The translations under genes were made by a program, and so were the position numbers. A stretch of 6,173 nucleotides of DNA, taken from assembly GCA_946627685.1 (NCBI GenBank), contig CAMOVV010000075.1, forward strand, positions 1 to 6,173. The letters run 5' to 3'. The notes under the pieces were generated by a model, which did no database searches, was not told the origin of the DNA, and saw only the letters and a program-made list of their open reading frames with translations. The stretch is from an uncultured Bacteroidales bacterium. Its GTDB lineage: Bacteria > Bacteroidota > Bacteroidia > Bacteroidales > UBA932. Below, in pieces: positions 1-6,173 of this stretch. The stretch's first letter is position 1. Each line of letters starts with the position of its first letter.

Positions 1-182
1 AGGCCTACATAGCCGTCCAGAACGAGCTTGTGAAAGCCGTCAACGAACTTCGTGACGAGCTTTCCAAGGCTAAGTTCGGAAGGCCCTTCATCGCCCTTAC
101 GGAGGATCAGCAGGATGCGATCAAGAAGGCTGTGCCCCAGAACATTTCCGAGGCAGAGCCCAAGGATGTGGCCAAAAAATAA
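1..182 (+). CDS. exbD: ExbD/TolR-family biopolymer transport protein, C-terminal end (partial)
   Basis: The gene enters from the left edge, and only the last 59 codons are visible, read from position 3 to the TAA at 180-182. The fragment ends in NISEAEPKDVAKK and contains AVQNELVKAVNELRDELSK followed by KFGRPF. This matches my recollection of the periplasmic end of the first of two ExbD paralogs found in Bacteroides-type genomes. The family has one N-terminal membrane helix and a periplasmic domain, and works with ExbB to use the proton gradient to drive TonB. The membrane helix and its key aspartate lie outside the window and cannot be checked. The next exbD starts 18 nt downstream, so the two are almost certainly co-transcribed. 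Family assignment rests on the tail plus context, hence moderate-to-good confidence. Confidence 0.75.
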   Translation, partial: AYIAVQNELVKAVNELRDELSKAKFGRPFIALTEDQQDAIKKAVPQNISEAEPKDVAKK

Positions 183-186
183 AAAC

Positions 187-192
187 AGGAGG
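187..192 (+). promoter_or_regulatory. Shine-Dalgarno-like AGGAGG ahead of the second exbD
   Basis: A perfect AGGAGG lies 8 nt before the ATG at 201, the classical spacing for a ribosome binding site. It fixes the start of the second exbD. It stands out because none of the other visible gene starts in the window (804, 2220, 2852, 3581, 5848) has such a motif, and Bacteroidota generally make little use of Shine-Dalgarno pairing. It may be functional or fortuitous. Confidence 0.5.
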
Positions 193-200
193 ATTTAATT

Positions 201-662
201 ATGCCTAAATTCAGCAGAAGCGGTAAAAAGGATATGCCGGAAATCGGCACCAGTTCCGATATCGTGTTCATGTTCCTGTTCTTCTTCATGGTCACCACCC
301 AGTTGAGAAAGACAGAGAACATGGTTATGGTCAAACTCCCTGAAGCCACGGAAATCGCAAAGCTTGAAAGGAAAGACCTAGCTTCATACATCATGATCGG
401 TTCCCCTACCAGGGACAAACAGGCCCAGTATGGTACCGACGCCCGTATCCAGCTCAACGATTCTTTCAAGACCGTCGATGACATCCGCGACTTCATCGCT
501 GCAGAGCGTGAGTCCATGAGTGAGGCTGACCGTCAGTTCATGACCGTATCGATCAAAGCCGATGAGAACGTAAGGATGGGTATCATATCTGATGTCAAGC
601 AGGAGCTCCGCAGGTGCTCCGCCCTGAAGATCATGTATGCGGCCCGCCGCACCGAAAAATAA
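201..662 (+). CDS. exbD: ExbD/TolR-family biopolymer transport protein (second paralog)
   Basis: This 153-residue protein has the ExbD layout. It has a short basic cytoplasmic N-terminus (residues 1-12), one membrane helix (about 20-35, DIVFMFLFFFMVTT) that opens with Asp20, and a periplasmic domain from about 40 to 150. Asp20 corresponds to the proton-pathway aspartate of the family (Asp25 in E. coli ExbD). KLPEAT, RIQLNDSF and ALKIMYAARR match my recollection of the second ExbD of Bacteroides species. ExbB and ExbD form an inner-membrane motor that energises TonB for outer-membrane transport. The start at 201 is supported by AGGAGG at 187-192. The gene lies 18 nt after another exbD and is followed by a strong terminator, so it is the last gene of its operon. 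The segment before Asp20 reads GTSSD, which looks about two residues shorter than the Bacteroides form I remember. TolR is the nearest alternative name. Confidence 0.93.
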   Translation: MPKFSRSGKKDMPEIGTSSDIVFMFLFFFMVTTQLRKTENMVMVKLPEATEIAKLERKDLASYIMIGSPTRDKQAQYGTDARIQLNDSFKTVDDIRDFIAAERESMSEADRQFMTVSIKADENVRMGIISDVKQELRRCSALKIMYAARRTEK

Positions 663-683
663 TCGGCCGTCAGTTAATTTATC

Positions 684-720
684 GATCCCCCGGGTGAAAA
701 ACCCCGGGGGATCTTTTTTA
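684..720 (+). terminator. Rho-independent terminator of the exb operon
   Basis: A perfect 11-bp GC-rich stem pairs GATCCCCCGGG (684-694) with CCCGGGGGATC (703-713). An 8-nt A-rich loop (695-702) separates the arms, and six T residues follow at 714-719. It sits 21 nt after the exbD stop, upstream of the asnS promoter. It should end the exb transcript and separate it from the asnS operon. Confidence 0.95.
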
Positions 721-733
721 TTGGGCCAATCTT

Positions 734-766
734 TTTCGGAAAATATGGCGGAAAAGGTTATATTTG
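734..766 (+). promoter_or_regulatory. Bacteroidota-type promoter for the asnS operon
   Basis: TATATTTG at 759-766 is an exact match to the -7 box consensus TAnnTTTG used by the primary sigma factor of Bacteroides. About 20-21 nt upstream, a T-rich stretch (TTTTTCGG, 732-739) could serve as a weak -33 element, although it lacks a true TTTG. Transcription would then begin a few nucleotides after 766, at roughly 770-775. That position bears on which asnS start codon is used. The promoter lies just after the exb terminator, which fits an independent transcription unit. Confidence 0.6.
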
Positions 767-803
767 TAGGTTGAACGTAAACTATACTAACAAGAATACA
801 GAA

Positions 804-2207
804 GTGGAAACTCTAAAAAGGAAAAAAGTCAAGGAACTCCTTGCCACGCCTGCCGGAGCAGACGTCATGGCCAAAGGTTGGGTCAGGACAAAAAGGGGCA
901 ACAAACAGATTAAATTCATAGCCCTCAACGACGGCTCTACCATCAACAACATCCAGGTGGTGGTGAACATGGAAAACTTTGACGAAGAACTCGTCAAGAA
1001 AATAACCACCGGGGCCAGCCTCTGCGTCAAGGGCCGGCTCGTGGAATCCGTGGGCAGCGGACAGGCTGTGGAGATTCAGGCTGAAGATATTGAAGTGTAC
1101 GGAGAGTGCGACCCTGTAAGGTATCCCCTTCAGAAGAAAGACACCTCCCTCGAATACCTTCGCACCGTGGCTCACCTCAGGCCCAGAACCAACACCTTCG
1201 GAGCCGTGCTGAGGATCCGCCACGCGATGGCTTTCGCCATTCACAAGTTCTTCAACGACAAGGGTTTCGTATATCTCAACACTCCCCTTATCACAGAATC
1301 CGACGCCGAAGGAGCCGGAGACATGTTCCAGGTGACCACCCTCGACCTCGCCAACGTTCCCAAGAAGGACGGCGGAAAGGTGGACTACAGCAAGGACTTC
1401 TTCGGAAAGAAGACCTCCCTCACCGTCAGCGGCCAGCTCGAAGGAGAGCTTGGAGCCACGGCCGTAGGAGAGATTTACACCTTCGGTCCCACCTTCAGGG
1501 CTGAGAACTCCAACACCCCCAGGCATCTTGCCGAGTTTTGGATGATTGAACCGGAAATGGCCTTCTACGACATAAAGGACGACATGGCCCTGGCCGAAGA
1601 ATTCGTGAAATATCTCGTGCAGTACGCCCTCGACAACTGCATGGACGACCTCAGGTTCCTTAACGACAAATACGATGAGGGCCTTATCGAAAGGCTGCAA
1701 AGCGTGCTTGGCGTAGACTTCCGCGTCGTTACCTACACGGAAGGAATCGAGATTCTGGAAGAGGCGGTGAGAAACGGACACAGCTTCGAATTCCCCGTCC
1801 ACTGGGGAACCGACCTCCAGAGCGAGCATGAAAGGTACCTTGTGGAGACCCATTTCCGCAAGCCCGTCATTCTCACGGACTTCCCCAAAGACATCAAGGC
1901 CTTCTACATGAAGCTCAACGACGACGGAAAGACCGTCCGCGGAATGGACGTCCTGTTCCCGAAAATCGGTGAAATCATCGGCGGAAGCGAGAGGGAGGCA
2001 TCCCTGGAGAAACTTGAAAGGAGAATCGACGAACTGAAGATGAGCCGCAAGAACCTCGAATGGTACATAGACACCCGCAGGTTCGGCACCGTGCCTCACA
2101 GCGGATTCGGACTCGGATTCGAGAGGCTCCTCCTGTTCGTGACGGGCATGGCCAACATCAGGGACGTCATCCCCTTCCCCAGGACCCCGAAGAACGCAGA
2201 ATTTTAA
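804..2207 (+). CDS. asnS: Asparaginyl-tRNA synthetase
   Basis: This class IIb aminoacyl-tRNA synthetase charges tRNA-Asn with asparagine using ATP (EC 6.1.1.22) in the cytoplasm. Numbered from GTG 804 it has 467 residues. An N-terminal anticodon-binding OB fold spans about 24-105 ([25 protein letters not shown]). The catalytic core follows, with [12 protein letters not shown] near 125-134, a motif 1 region near 154-163 ([10 protein letters not shown]), motif 2 at 231-245 ([15 protein letters not shown]) and motif 3 at 434-443 ([10 protein letters not shown]). The ending [13 protein letters not shown] is typical of AsnRS. The frame is also open to TTG 771, giving 478 residues. I prefer GTG 804 because it gives the usual family length and N-terminus, because an A-rich leader precedes it, and because the promoter box at 759-766 would put the RNA start at or past 771. 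No T-box or other leader would fit after that promoter. It is the first gene of a close-packed operon, with udk 12 nt downstream. Confidence 0.97.
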   Translation: METLKRKKVKELLATPAGADVMAKGWVRTKRGNKQIKFIALNDGSTINNIQVVVNMENFDEELVKKITTGASLCVKGRLVESVGSGQAVEIQAEDIEVYGECDPVRYPLQKKDTSLEYLRTVAHLRPRTNTFGAVLRIRHAMAFAIHKFFNDKGFVYLNTPLITESDAEGAGDMFQVTTLDLANVPKKDGGKVDYSKDFFGKKTSLTVSGQLEGELGATAVGEIYTFGPTFRAENSNTPRHLAEFWMIEPEMAFYDIKDDMALAEEFVKYLVQYALDNCMDDLRFLNDKYDEGLIERLQSVLGVDFRVVTYTEGIEILEEAVRNGHSFEFPVHWGTDLQSEHERYLVETHFRKPVILTDFPKDIKAFYMKLNDDGKTVRGMDVLFPKIGEIIGGSEREASLEKLERRIDELKMSRKNLEWYIDTRRFGTVPHSGFGLGFERLLLFVTGMANIRDVIPFPRTPKNAEF

Positions 2208-2219
2208 AACTTCAACAAT

Positions 2220-2840
2220 ATGCTTGTAATAGGAATCGCCGGAGGCTCCGGCTCAGGAAAGACAACCGTGGTCAACTCGATTACGGAAAAACTCAAGGAA
2301 AGGGTGGTCGTCATCCCGCAGGATTCCTATTACAAGGACTCCAGCCACCTCCCCATAGAAGAGAGGCACAAAATCAATTTCGACCATCCGGACGCCATTG
2401 ACTGGGAGCTTCTGTGCAAGCAGCTGAGGGAGTTGAAACAGGGCATGACCATCGAGCAGCCAGTGTACTCCTACATCAGCTGTTCCCGCTCCAAGACGGA
2501 GACCGTGACCGTGGCCCCGGCGGACGTAATCATCGTCGAAGGGATCCTCATCTTCACCTGCAAGGAGCTCGTGGACCAGATGAACATAAAGATTTTCGTG
2601 GATGCCGACGACGATGACAGGCTCATGAGAATCATCGTCAGGGACAATCTGGAAAGAGGCAGGGACGTCACCGCCGTCGTGAAGCACTATACCGACACGG
2701 TGAAGCCCATGCACCTCCAGTTCATCGAGCCCAGCAAGCGCTACGCCGACATCATCATCCCCCAGGGAGGACACAACAAGGTGGCCATAGACATCATCGC
2801 CAACACGATAGAAAAGGCTCTCAATTCGGCCATCCAATAA
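2220..2840 (+). CDS. udk: Uridine kinase (uridine/cytidine kinase)
   Basis: This cytoplasmic P-loop kinase phosphorylates uridine and cytidine to UMP and CMP in pyrimidine salvage (EC 2.7.1.48). The 206 residues match the usual length. The Walker A loop GIAGGSGSGKTT is at 5-16. The nucleoside-binding region contains IPQDSYYKD (32-40), NFDHPDA (53-59) and PVYSYISCSRS (81-91). The Walker B-like strand is IIVEGIL (104-110). A lid region, DDDRLMRIIVRDNLERGR (131-148), carries the arginines expected to contact phosphate. The C-terminal part MHLQFIEPSKRYADIIIP is characteristic of Udk rather than phosphoribulokinase, the closest alternative. The ATG lies 12 nt after the asnS stop, and the next gene starts 11 nt after the udk stop. 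No Shine-Dalgarno motif is present, so translation probably relies on A-rich leaders or coupling to the upstream gene. Confidence 0.96.
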   Translation: MLVIGIAGGSGSGKTTVVNSITEKLKERVVVIPQDSYYKDSSHLPIEERHKINFDHPDAIDWELLCKQLRELKQGMTIEQPVYSYISCSRSKTETVTVAPADVIIVEGILIFTCKELVDQMNIKIFVDADDDDRLMRIIVRDNLERGRDVTAVVKHYTDTVKPMHLQFIEPSKRYADIIIPQGGHNKVAIDIIANTIEKALNSAIQ

Positions 2841-2851
2841 AGTTTTCACAG

Positions 2852-3568
2852 ATGAAAGCTCCCGGAAGCGATGTCAAGGCAGGAATATACATAACCGTGA
2901 TTTTCCATCTCACGGCTCTTATAATCTTGCTCATCAGTCAGATAGGCACAGCCTTGAAGGGAGAGAACACCTTCATCCTCGACTTCTCCAAGCAGGAGCA
3001 GGCGGAGCAGGCCATGAAAGAGGAGCAGCTGAAAGAAGACATCAGCCGGAAACTGGACGAGATGATTGCAGCCTACCAGGGGGTTCCGATAAGGAACATC
3101 GCCGTGGACAGGAGCGCCCCTCTCAAAGACGACAGGAACACCGACGCGAAACAGTTGTACGAAGACGCCGAAAGGCTTCAAAAAGAGCTCAATGCAGGGG
3201 CCCCGAAGGAAGACCCAGACGACTATGTGGCCACGGCCGGTCCTCAGGAGAGCGTAAAGCCCAGGGAAGAATCGCGCCAGGCCTATTCCGGCCCCTCGGT
3301 AGTCTCATACGACCTGCCGGGCAGGAAGGCTTCCCACCTCTCCATCCCGGCCTACAGGTGCATGGGCTCCGGAGGAGTCACGGTCATCATCACCGTTGAC
3401 AACCAGGGAAGGGTCATAGGAGCCAAGGTGCAGGACGGAGTTTCCTCGGACGACAACTGCCTGAGGAACTTTGCCATCAGGGCCGCAAGGCTTTCCAGGT
3501 TCTCGGTCTCCCCCACCGCGCCGGCAAGGCAGACAGGGAATATAGTTTACGCTTTCATAGCCCAGTAA
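2852..3568 (+). CDS. Membrane-anchored protein with TonB-like C-terminal domain
   Basis: This 238-residue protein has a short N-terminus, one hydrophobic segment (about 11-31) and a charged, glutamate/lysine/glutamine-rich stretch likely to be helical or coiled (about 44-73). A polar linker follows, then a C-terminal domain (about 150-238). That domain contains VTVIITVDNQGRVIGAKV (176-193), ARLSRFSV (212-219) and a final beta strand GNIVYAFIAQ. The VDxxGxV pattern followed by a helix and closing strand is the usual signature of TonB/TolA-type C-terminal domains in Bacteroidota. It probably sits in the inner membrane facing the periplasm. A role as an ExbB/ExbD partner is inference, strengthened by exbD genes ending about 2.2 kb upstream. 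Unlike classical TonB it has no long proline-rich or (EP/KP)n spacer. Cys170 and Cys203 could form a disulfide. A divergent TolA-like or structural envelope protein is the main alternative. Confidence 0.7.
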   Translation: MKAPGSDVKAGIYITVIFHLTALIILLISQIGTALKGENTFILDFSKQEQAEQAMKEEQLKEDISRKLDEMIAAYQGVPIRNIAVDRSAPLKDDRNTDAKQLYEDAERLQKELNAGAPKEDPDDYVATAGPQESVKPREESRQAYSGPSVVSYDLPGRKASHLSIPAYRCMGSGGVTVIITVDNQGRVIGAKVQDGVSSDDNCLRNFAIRAARLSRFSVSPTAPARQTGNIVYAFIAQ

Positions 3569-3580
3569 CAAGCCACGAAA

Positions 3581-5818
3581 ATGAGCAGGAAATACATAAT
3601 AATCAGCATTATAATCACCGCCGTGCTGGCCTTGTCAGCGGCAGCGCTGACAGCCTCCCTCTACTCCGGCAATTCCCCGAAAGAAGCCGTCGAGCCCGCC
3701 GGAAAGGCTTCGCCGGAGCAATACCCTCTCCTTCAGGCCGTCCCTTCCGACGCCGCCATGGTGGCCTGTTTTGAAAACTTCGGTACCGCCGCCTCCCTCA
3801 TGGCGGACAGCACCAAGGCCGTCGGAGCCCTCCTCGGAGGAAACAGCGGCAGCCTTGTCTCCCTGATGAAGGATTTCTCCCGTTCCGGAAGCTCCTCGAT
3901 GAAAAACAAGAGGGCCATCGTGTCCGTGCATTACAGCGGCACCCTGATTCCACTCCTTATCGTCGATCTCGGCGACACCGTCCTCGACACGACGGCAGCC
4001 TCCCCCGCAGCCGTCCTGCAGGCAACCGCGGCAAAGGAAGGTCTCATCGCAAGACAGCAGGATTGCGCGGACTATGCAGGGGACGCCCTCAAAGGCCACA
4101 CCCTCCTTCTTATCTCCGAGTCCGAGCCTCTCATAAATTCCTCCATACGACATATAATGAGCGGAGAATCAATTCTTTCAGCTAAAGGATTCTCCAATGC
4201 GGTATCCTTTTCCAAAGGGAAAAACACCATCCTTGCCAACCATTCCTACGCCCAGAGGATAGTGGGCTTCGCGATGAACCGGAGGTTCTCGAAATACTCC
4301 GGCTTCCTGGGCTCCGTCGTACCCTGGTCTTCCATGTCCGTGACGGAAGACAAAGAAGGAAGACTTTCCATGAGAGGAGGCATCCCCCTCTATCCCGACG
4401 ACCCTTCCTCCTACACCAACGTCTTCCAGGGAAACGGAACGCCCGAGACAAGGTTCCCGGACGTGCTCCCCACCGGGACGGATTTTGCGGTGGCCCTGTC
4501 CGTCACCGACCTCGATTCATATTTTGCCGGTTACCGCAGATTCCTTGACTCCCGGGGCCGCCTGGATTCGTATTCCGCGTCGAACATCGCGGCAAGAGGC
4601 GCCCTCGGCAGGACATTGGAGGAGTGGGCCCGGCATCATGGAATCAAAGAAGTGTGCAAGGCCTGTTTCCACGGCGAAAAGGACCTCCTGTCGGTCGTCA
4701 TGTGCAGGACCTCCGGAAAGAACCAGGTGAAGGATTCGCAGCCCGCAGAGAACAAGATCCCAGCAGCGGTCTCAACCCTTTTCGGAGACATCTTCTCGCA
4801 GGAGGACAACTCTGTGACAATCAACTATAAAGGCTGGATAATCACAGGCAGCGCAGCCGCGATTGAAACCCTTTCCGGGGCACATTTCCTGGACATCACC
4901 CTGAGGAACCAGCTGTCCGAAGCCGGAGTGAGCGCCAGAATACCTGAAAAGGGCTCCTCCTTCGTTTTGTTCTACTCCATGGCCGAGGACCCTGCCATCA
5001 TGGACAATTCTTTCAGGGGCCCCGTCGCCTCAGCCCTCAGGAAAACCATCGAGGAAACGACATTCACCCCGGCCGTATTCAGGATTGAAAAGAAGGATGC
5101 CTCCCTGGACCTCTCCCTCGACGTGGACAGGCTTGTCGTCATCAGCGAAAAGTCGCCCATCATCGAAAGGGACACGACGGTCGTCGTCCCCGAAGGGCCC
5201 TTCAAGGTGACCAACAGCGGCACGGGCAAGACCAACCTCTTCTACCAGAATTCCAACCTGTTCCTCTGCCTCAAGGAAGAGACGGGGAAGGGACTCTGGG
5301 GAGTGCCGTTTAAGACTCCTATCTGCGGAAGCGTCTGCACCATAGACTATTACGCCAACGGAAAGCTTCAGTTCCTCTTCGGAGCCGGCTCCTCCCTCTA
5401 CCTTATAGACAGGCTGGGGAGATTCGTGAAGCCATTCCCCGTGGACCTTGGCAAAGAGATACTCATAGGGCCCGCGGCCTATGACTTTACCGGAGCCCAC
5501 GGCTACACGGCGATGGTCCTGCACAAGGACAACACCATAGCGATGTACGACCTTCACGGAAAGAAACCGGCCTTCTGGAAGGATATCACCAGCGGCCAGA
5601 CCATCAAGGGACTCCCCGAACTTCTGGAATTCAAGGGAGAAAAGTACTGGATAGTAAGGACTTCCATCCAGACGCACATCTTCCCGTTTGGCGGAGGCGA
5701 GCCCTTGACCAAAGGCACCGGCGGCAAGATGATACGCCCGGAGAGCGCGATTACCGTGGACGGAGGCAACATCCAGGCCGTGTGCTACGACGGAAAAACA
5801 AGAAATGTCAAATTATAG
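3581..5818 (+). CDS. Large membrane-anchored or exported protein of unknown function
   Basis: I cannot assign a function to this 745-residue protein. Residues 5-28 form a strong hydrophobic segment after a short basic start (MSRK), so it is either a Sec signal peptide or a membrane anchor. There is no lipobox cysteine. The mature N-terminal half (about 45-400) begins LLQAVPSDAAMVACFENF, resembling the opening of DUF3352-like exported proteins of Bacteroidales; that link is tentative. The C-terminal part (about 535-745) is rich in short beta strands and turns, for example LFYQNSNLFLCL, GKLQFLFGAGSSLYLIDRLG, HGYTAMVLHKDNTIAMYDLHG and KYWIVRTSIQTHIFPFGGGE. It looks like irregular beta-propeller blades. 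A CxxC pair (Cys359, Cys362) and a CxxxC pair (Cys582, Cys586) are present. The ATG is 12 nt after the TonB-like gene, so the two are co-transcribed and may act together in the envelope. No terminator follows. Confidence 0.85.
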   Translation: MSRKYIIISIIITAVLALSAAALTASLYSGNSPKEAVEPAGKASPEQYPLLQAVPSDAAMVACFENFGTAASLMADSTKAVGALLGGNSGSLVSLMKDFSRSGSSSMKNKRAIVSVHYSGTLIPLLIVDLGDTVLDTTAASPAAVLQATAAKEGLIARQQDCADYAGDALKGHTLLLISESEPLINSSIRHIMSGESILSAKGFSNAVSFSKGKNTILANHSYAQRIVGFAMNRRFSKYSGFLGSVVPWSSMSVTEDKEGRLSMRGGIPLYPDDPSSYTNVFQGNGTPETRFPDVLPTGTDFAVALSVTDLDSYFAGYRRFLDSRGRLDSYSASNIAARGALGRTLEEWARHHGIKEVCKACFHGEKDLLSVVMCRTSGKNQVKDSQPAENKIPAAVSTLFGDIFSQEDNSVTINYKGWIITGSAAAIETLSGAHFLDITLRNQLSEAGVSARIPEKGSSFVLFYSMAEDPAIMDNSFRGPVASALRKTIEETTFTPAVFRIEKKDASLDLSLDVDRLVVISEKSPIIERDTTVVVPEGPFKVTNSGTGKTNLFYQNSNLFLCLKEETGKGLWGVPFKTPICGSVCTIDYYANGKLQFLFGAGSSLYLIDRLGRFVKPFPVDLGKEILIGPAAYDFTGAHGYTAMVLHKDNTIAMYDLHGKKPAFWKDITSGQTIKGLPELLEFKGEKYWIVRTSIQTHIFPFGGGEPLTKGTGGKMIRPESAITVDGGNIQAVCYDGKTRNVKL

Positions 5819-5821
5819 TTT

Positions 5822-5829
5822 TATATTTA
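5822..5829 (+). promoter_or_regulatory. Possible weak -7 promoter box before the acyl-CoA ligase gene
   Basis: TATATTTA matches the Bacteroidota -7 consensus TAnnTTTG except for the last base. It lies in the 29-nt AT-rich gap before the ATG at 5848, so a transcript from it would have a leader of about 10-15 nt. No convincing TTTG -33 element is seen some 20 nt upstream. The gene may equally be read from the asnS operon promoter, since no terminator intervenes. Confidence 0.25.
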
Positions 5830-5847
5830 CGAAAATAATTTAAGTCA

Positions 5848-6173
5848 ATGAATAACGGAGAATTTGAATTCTTATCAGTAAACAAGCTTTTTGAAGAATC
5901 TTTCAGGAATAACTGGGACCGGCCGGCCCTTTCCAATTACAAAGGCATCACCCTCCCGTACAGGGAAGTGGCCTCCAGGATCGCCAAACTGCACGTGGCC
6001 TTCAAGGAGTGCGGCCTTCTCAAAGGAGACAAGGTCGCCATCTGCGCCCGCAACCAGGCTAACTGGGGAGTGGTCTTCCTGGCCACCCTCACCTATGGAG
6101 CCGTAGCCGTGCCCATTCTGCATGAATTCAAGCCGGGAAACATCCACTACCTGGTGAACAACTCCGACGCCAA
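5848..6173 (+). CDS. AMP-forming long-chain fatty-acid-CoA ligase, N-terminal part (partial)
   Basis: The reading frame from ATG 5848 stays open to the window edge, giving 108 residues of an acyl-adenylate-forming enzyme. Such enzymes activate fatty acids with ATP and couple them to CoA (EC 6.2.1.3). Visible signs are the N-terminal helix region FLSVNKLFEESFRNNWDRPA (residues 8-27), a LPYREVASRIAKL segment (36-48), KGDKVAICARNQANWGVVFLA (59-79) and YGAVAVPI (83-90). The last two are characteristic of the first subdomain of ANL-family enzymes. The sequence closely resembles my recollection of the Bacteroides long-chain acyl-CoA synthetase. The P-loop-like YTSGTTG and the catalytic lysine lie beyond the window, so substrate chain length is inferred from similarity only. 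It begins 29 nt after the unknown 745-residue protein, either as the fifth operon gene or under its own weak promoter. Confidence 0.88.
   Translation, partial: MNNGEFEFLSVNKLFEESFRNNWDRPALSNYKGITLPYREVASRIAKLHVAFKECGLLKGDKVAICARNQANWGVVFLATLTYGAVAVPILHEFKPGNIHYLVNNSDA

Noticed and set aside
663..803. Possible T-box, riboswitch or attenuator ahead of asnS
   Set aside because: The only strong hairpin is the exb terminator at 684-720, which lies upstream of the asnS promoter box at 759-766. That leaves only about 30 nt of leader, too little for a T-box or similar element.
867..869. ATG as an alternative asnS start
   Set aside because: Starting here would leave only three residues before the conserved GWVRT strand of the OB fold and remove an N-terminal segment normally present in the family.
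813..2099. Long open frame of 428 codons on the - strand opposite asnS
   Set aside because: It lies entirely within a certain asnS gene, and its translation is a low-complexity run of Val, Gly, Glu and His with no recognisable domain. It is a by-product of the GC-rich third codon positions of asnS.
2253..2849. Open frame of 198 codons on the - strand opposite udk
   Set aside because: It is fully antisense to an unambiguous uridine kinase gene, and its sequence is rich in Asp, Val, Gly and His with no domain. It is a compositional shadow.
5030..5677. Open frame of 215 codons on the - strand within the large unknown gene
   Set aside because: The + strand frame has a signal-anchor start, correct operon spacing and a balanced protein composition. 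The antisense frame has neither context nor recognisable motifs.
1..6173. Mobile elements, CRISPR repeats, tRNA/rRNA genes, defence or phage genes
   Set aside because: I found no direct repeat array, inverted terminal repeats, transposase motif or tRNA-like cloverleaf. The genes present are tightly packed and account for almost all bases.

Overview
The window looks like an ordinary chromosomal segment of a Bacteroidota genome, most likely order Bacteroidales. This rests on four observations: tandem ExbD paralogs of the Bacteroides type, protein sequences that match my recollection of Bacteroides AsnRS, uridine kinase and long-chain acyl-CoA ligase, a TAnnTTTG-type promoter box, and mostly Shine-Dalgarno-free gene starts. 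The preference for AGG arginine codons and a moderate-to-high GC content (by eye) suggest a relative of Bacteroides rather than Bacteroides itself. The family or genus cannot be fixed from this window. All genes lie on the + strand.

Layout. (1) Positions 1-662 hold the end of an exb operon: the last 59 codons of one ExbD and a complete second ExbD, closed by a strong intrinsic terminator at 684-720. These are the peptidoglycan-side subunits of a proton-driven ExbB/ExbD/TonB motor; exbB should lie upstream, outside the window. (2) A promoter at about 734-766 starts a second, tightly packed transcription unit. It contains asnS (asparaginyl-tRNA synthetase), udk (uridine kinase), a membrane-anchored protein with a TonB-like C-terminal domain, and a 745-residue membrane-anchored or exported protein of unknown function. 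The gaps are only 12, 11 and 12 nt and none has a Shine-Dalgarno sequence. (3) After a 29-nt AT-rich gap, the first 108 codons of an AMP-forming long-chain acyl-CoA ligase run off the end of the window.

How the parts fit. Two housekeeping enzymes (tRNA charging and pyrimidine salvage) share a transcript with two envelope proteins. One of these resembles the TonB partner of the exb motor encoded just upstream, so the segment may form an envelope-energisation neighbourhood split by a terminator and promoter. That link is inference.

I see no mobile element, CRISPR array, tRNA, rRNA or phage gene. No clearly novel system is visible. The items most worth following up are the unknown 745-residue protein, the TonB-like protein beside it, and the asnS start, where promoter position and family length both favour GTG 804 over the longer TTG 771 reading.
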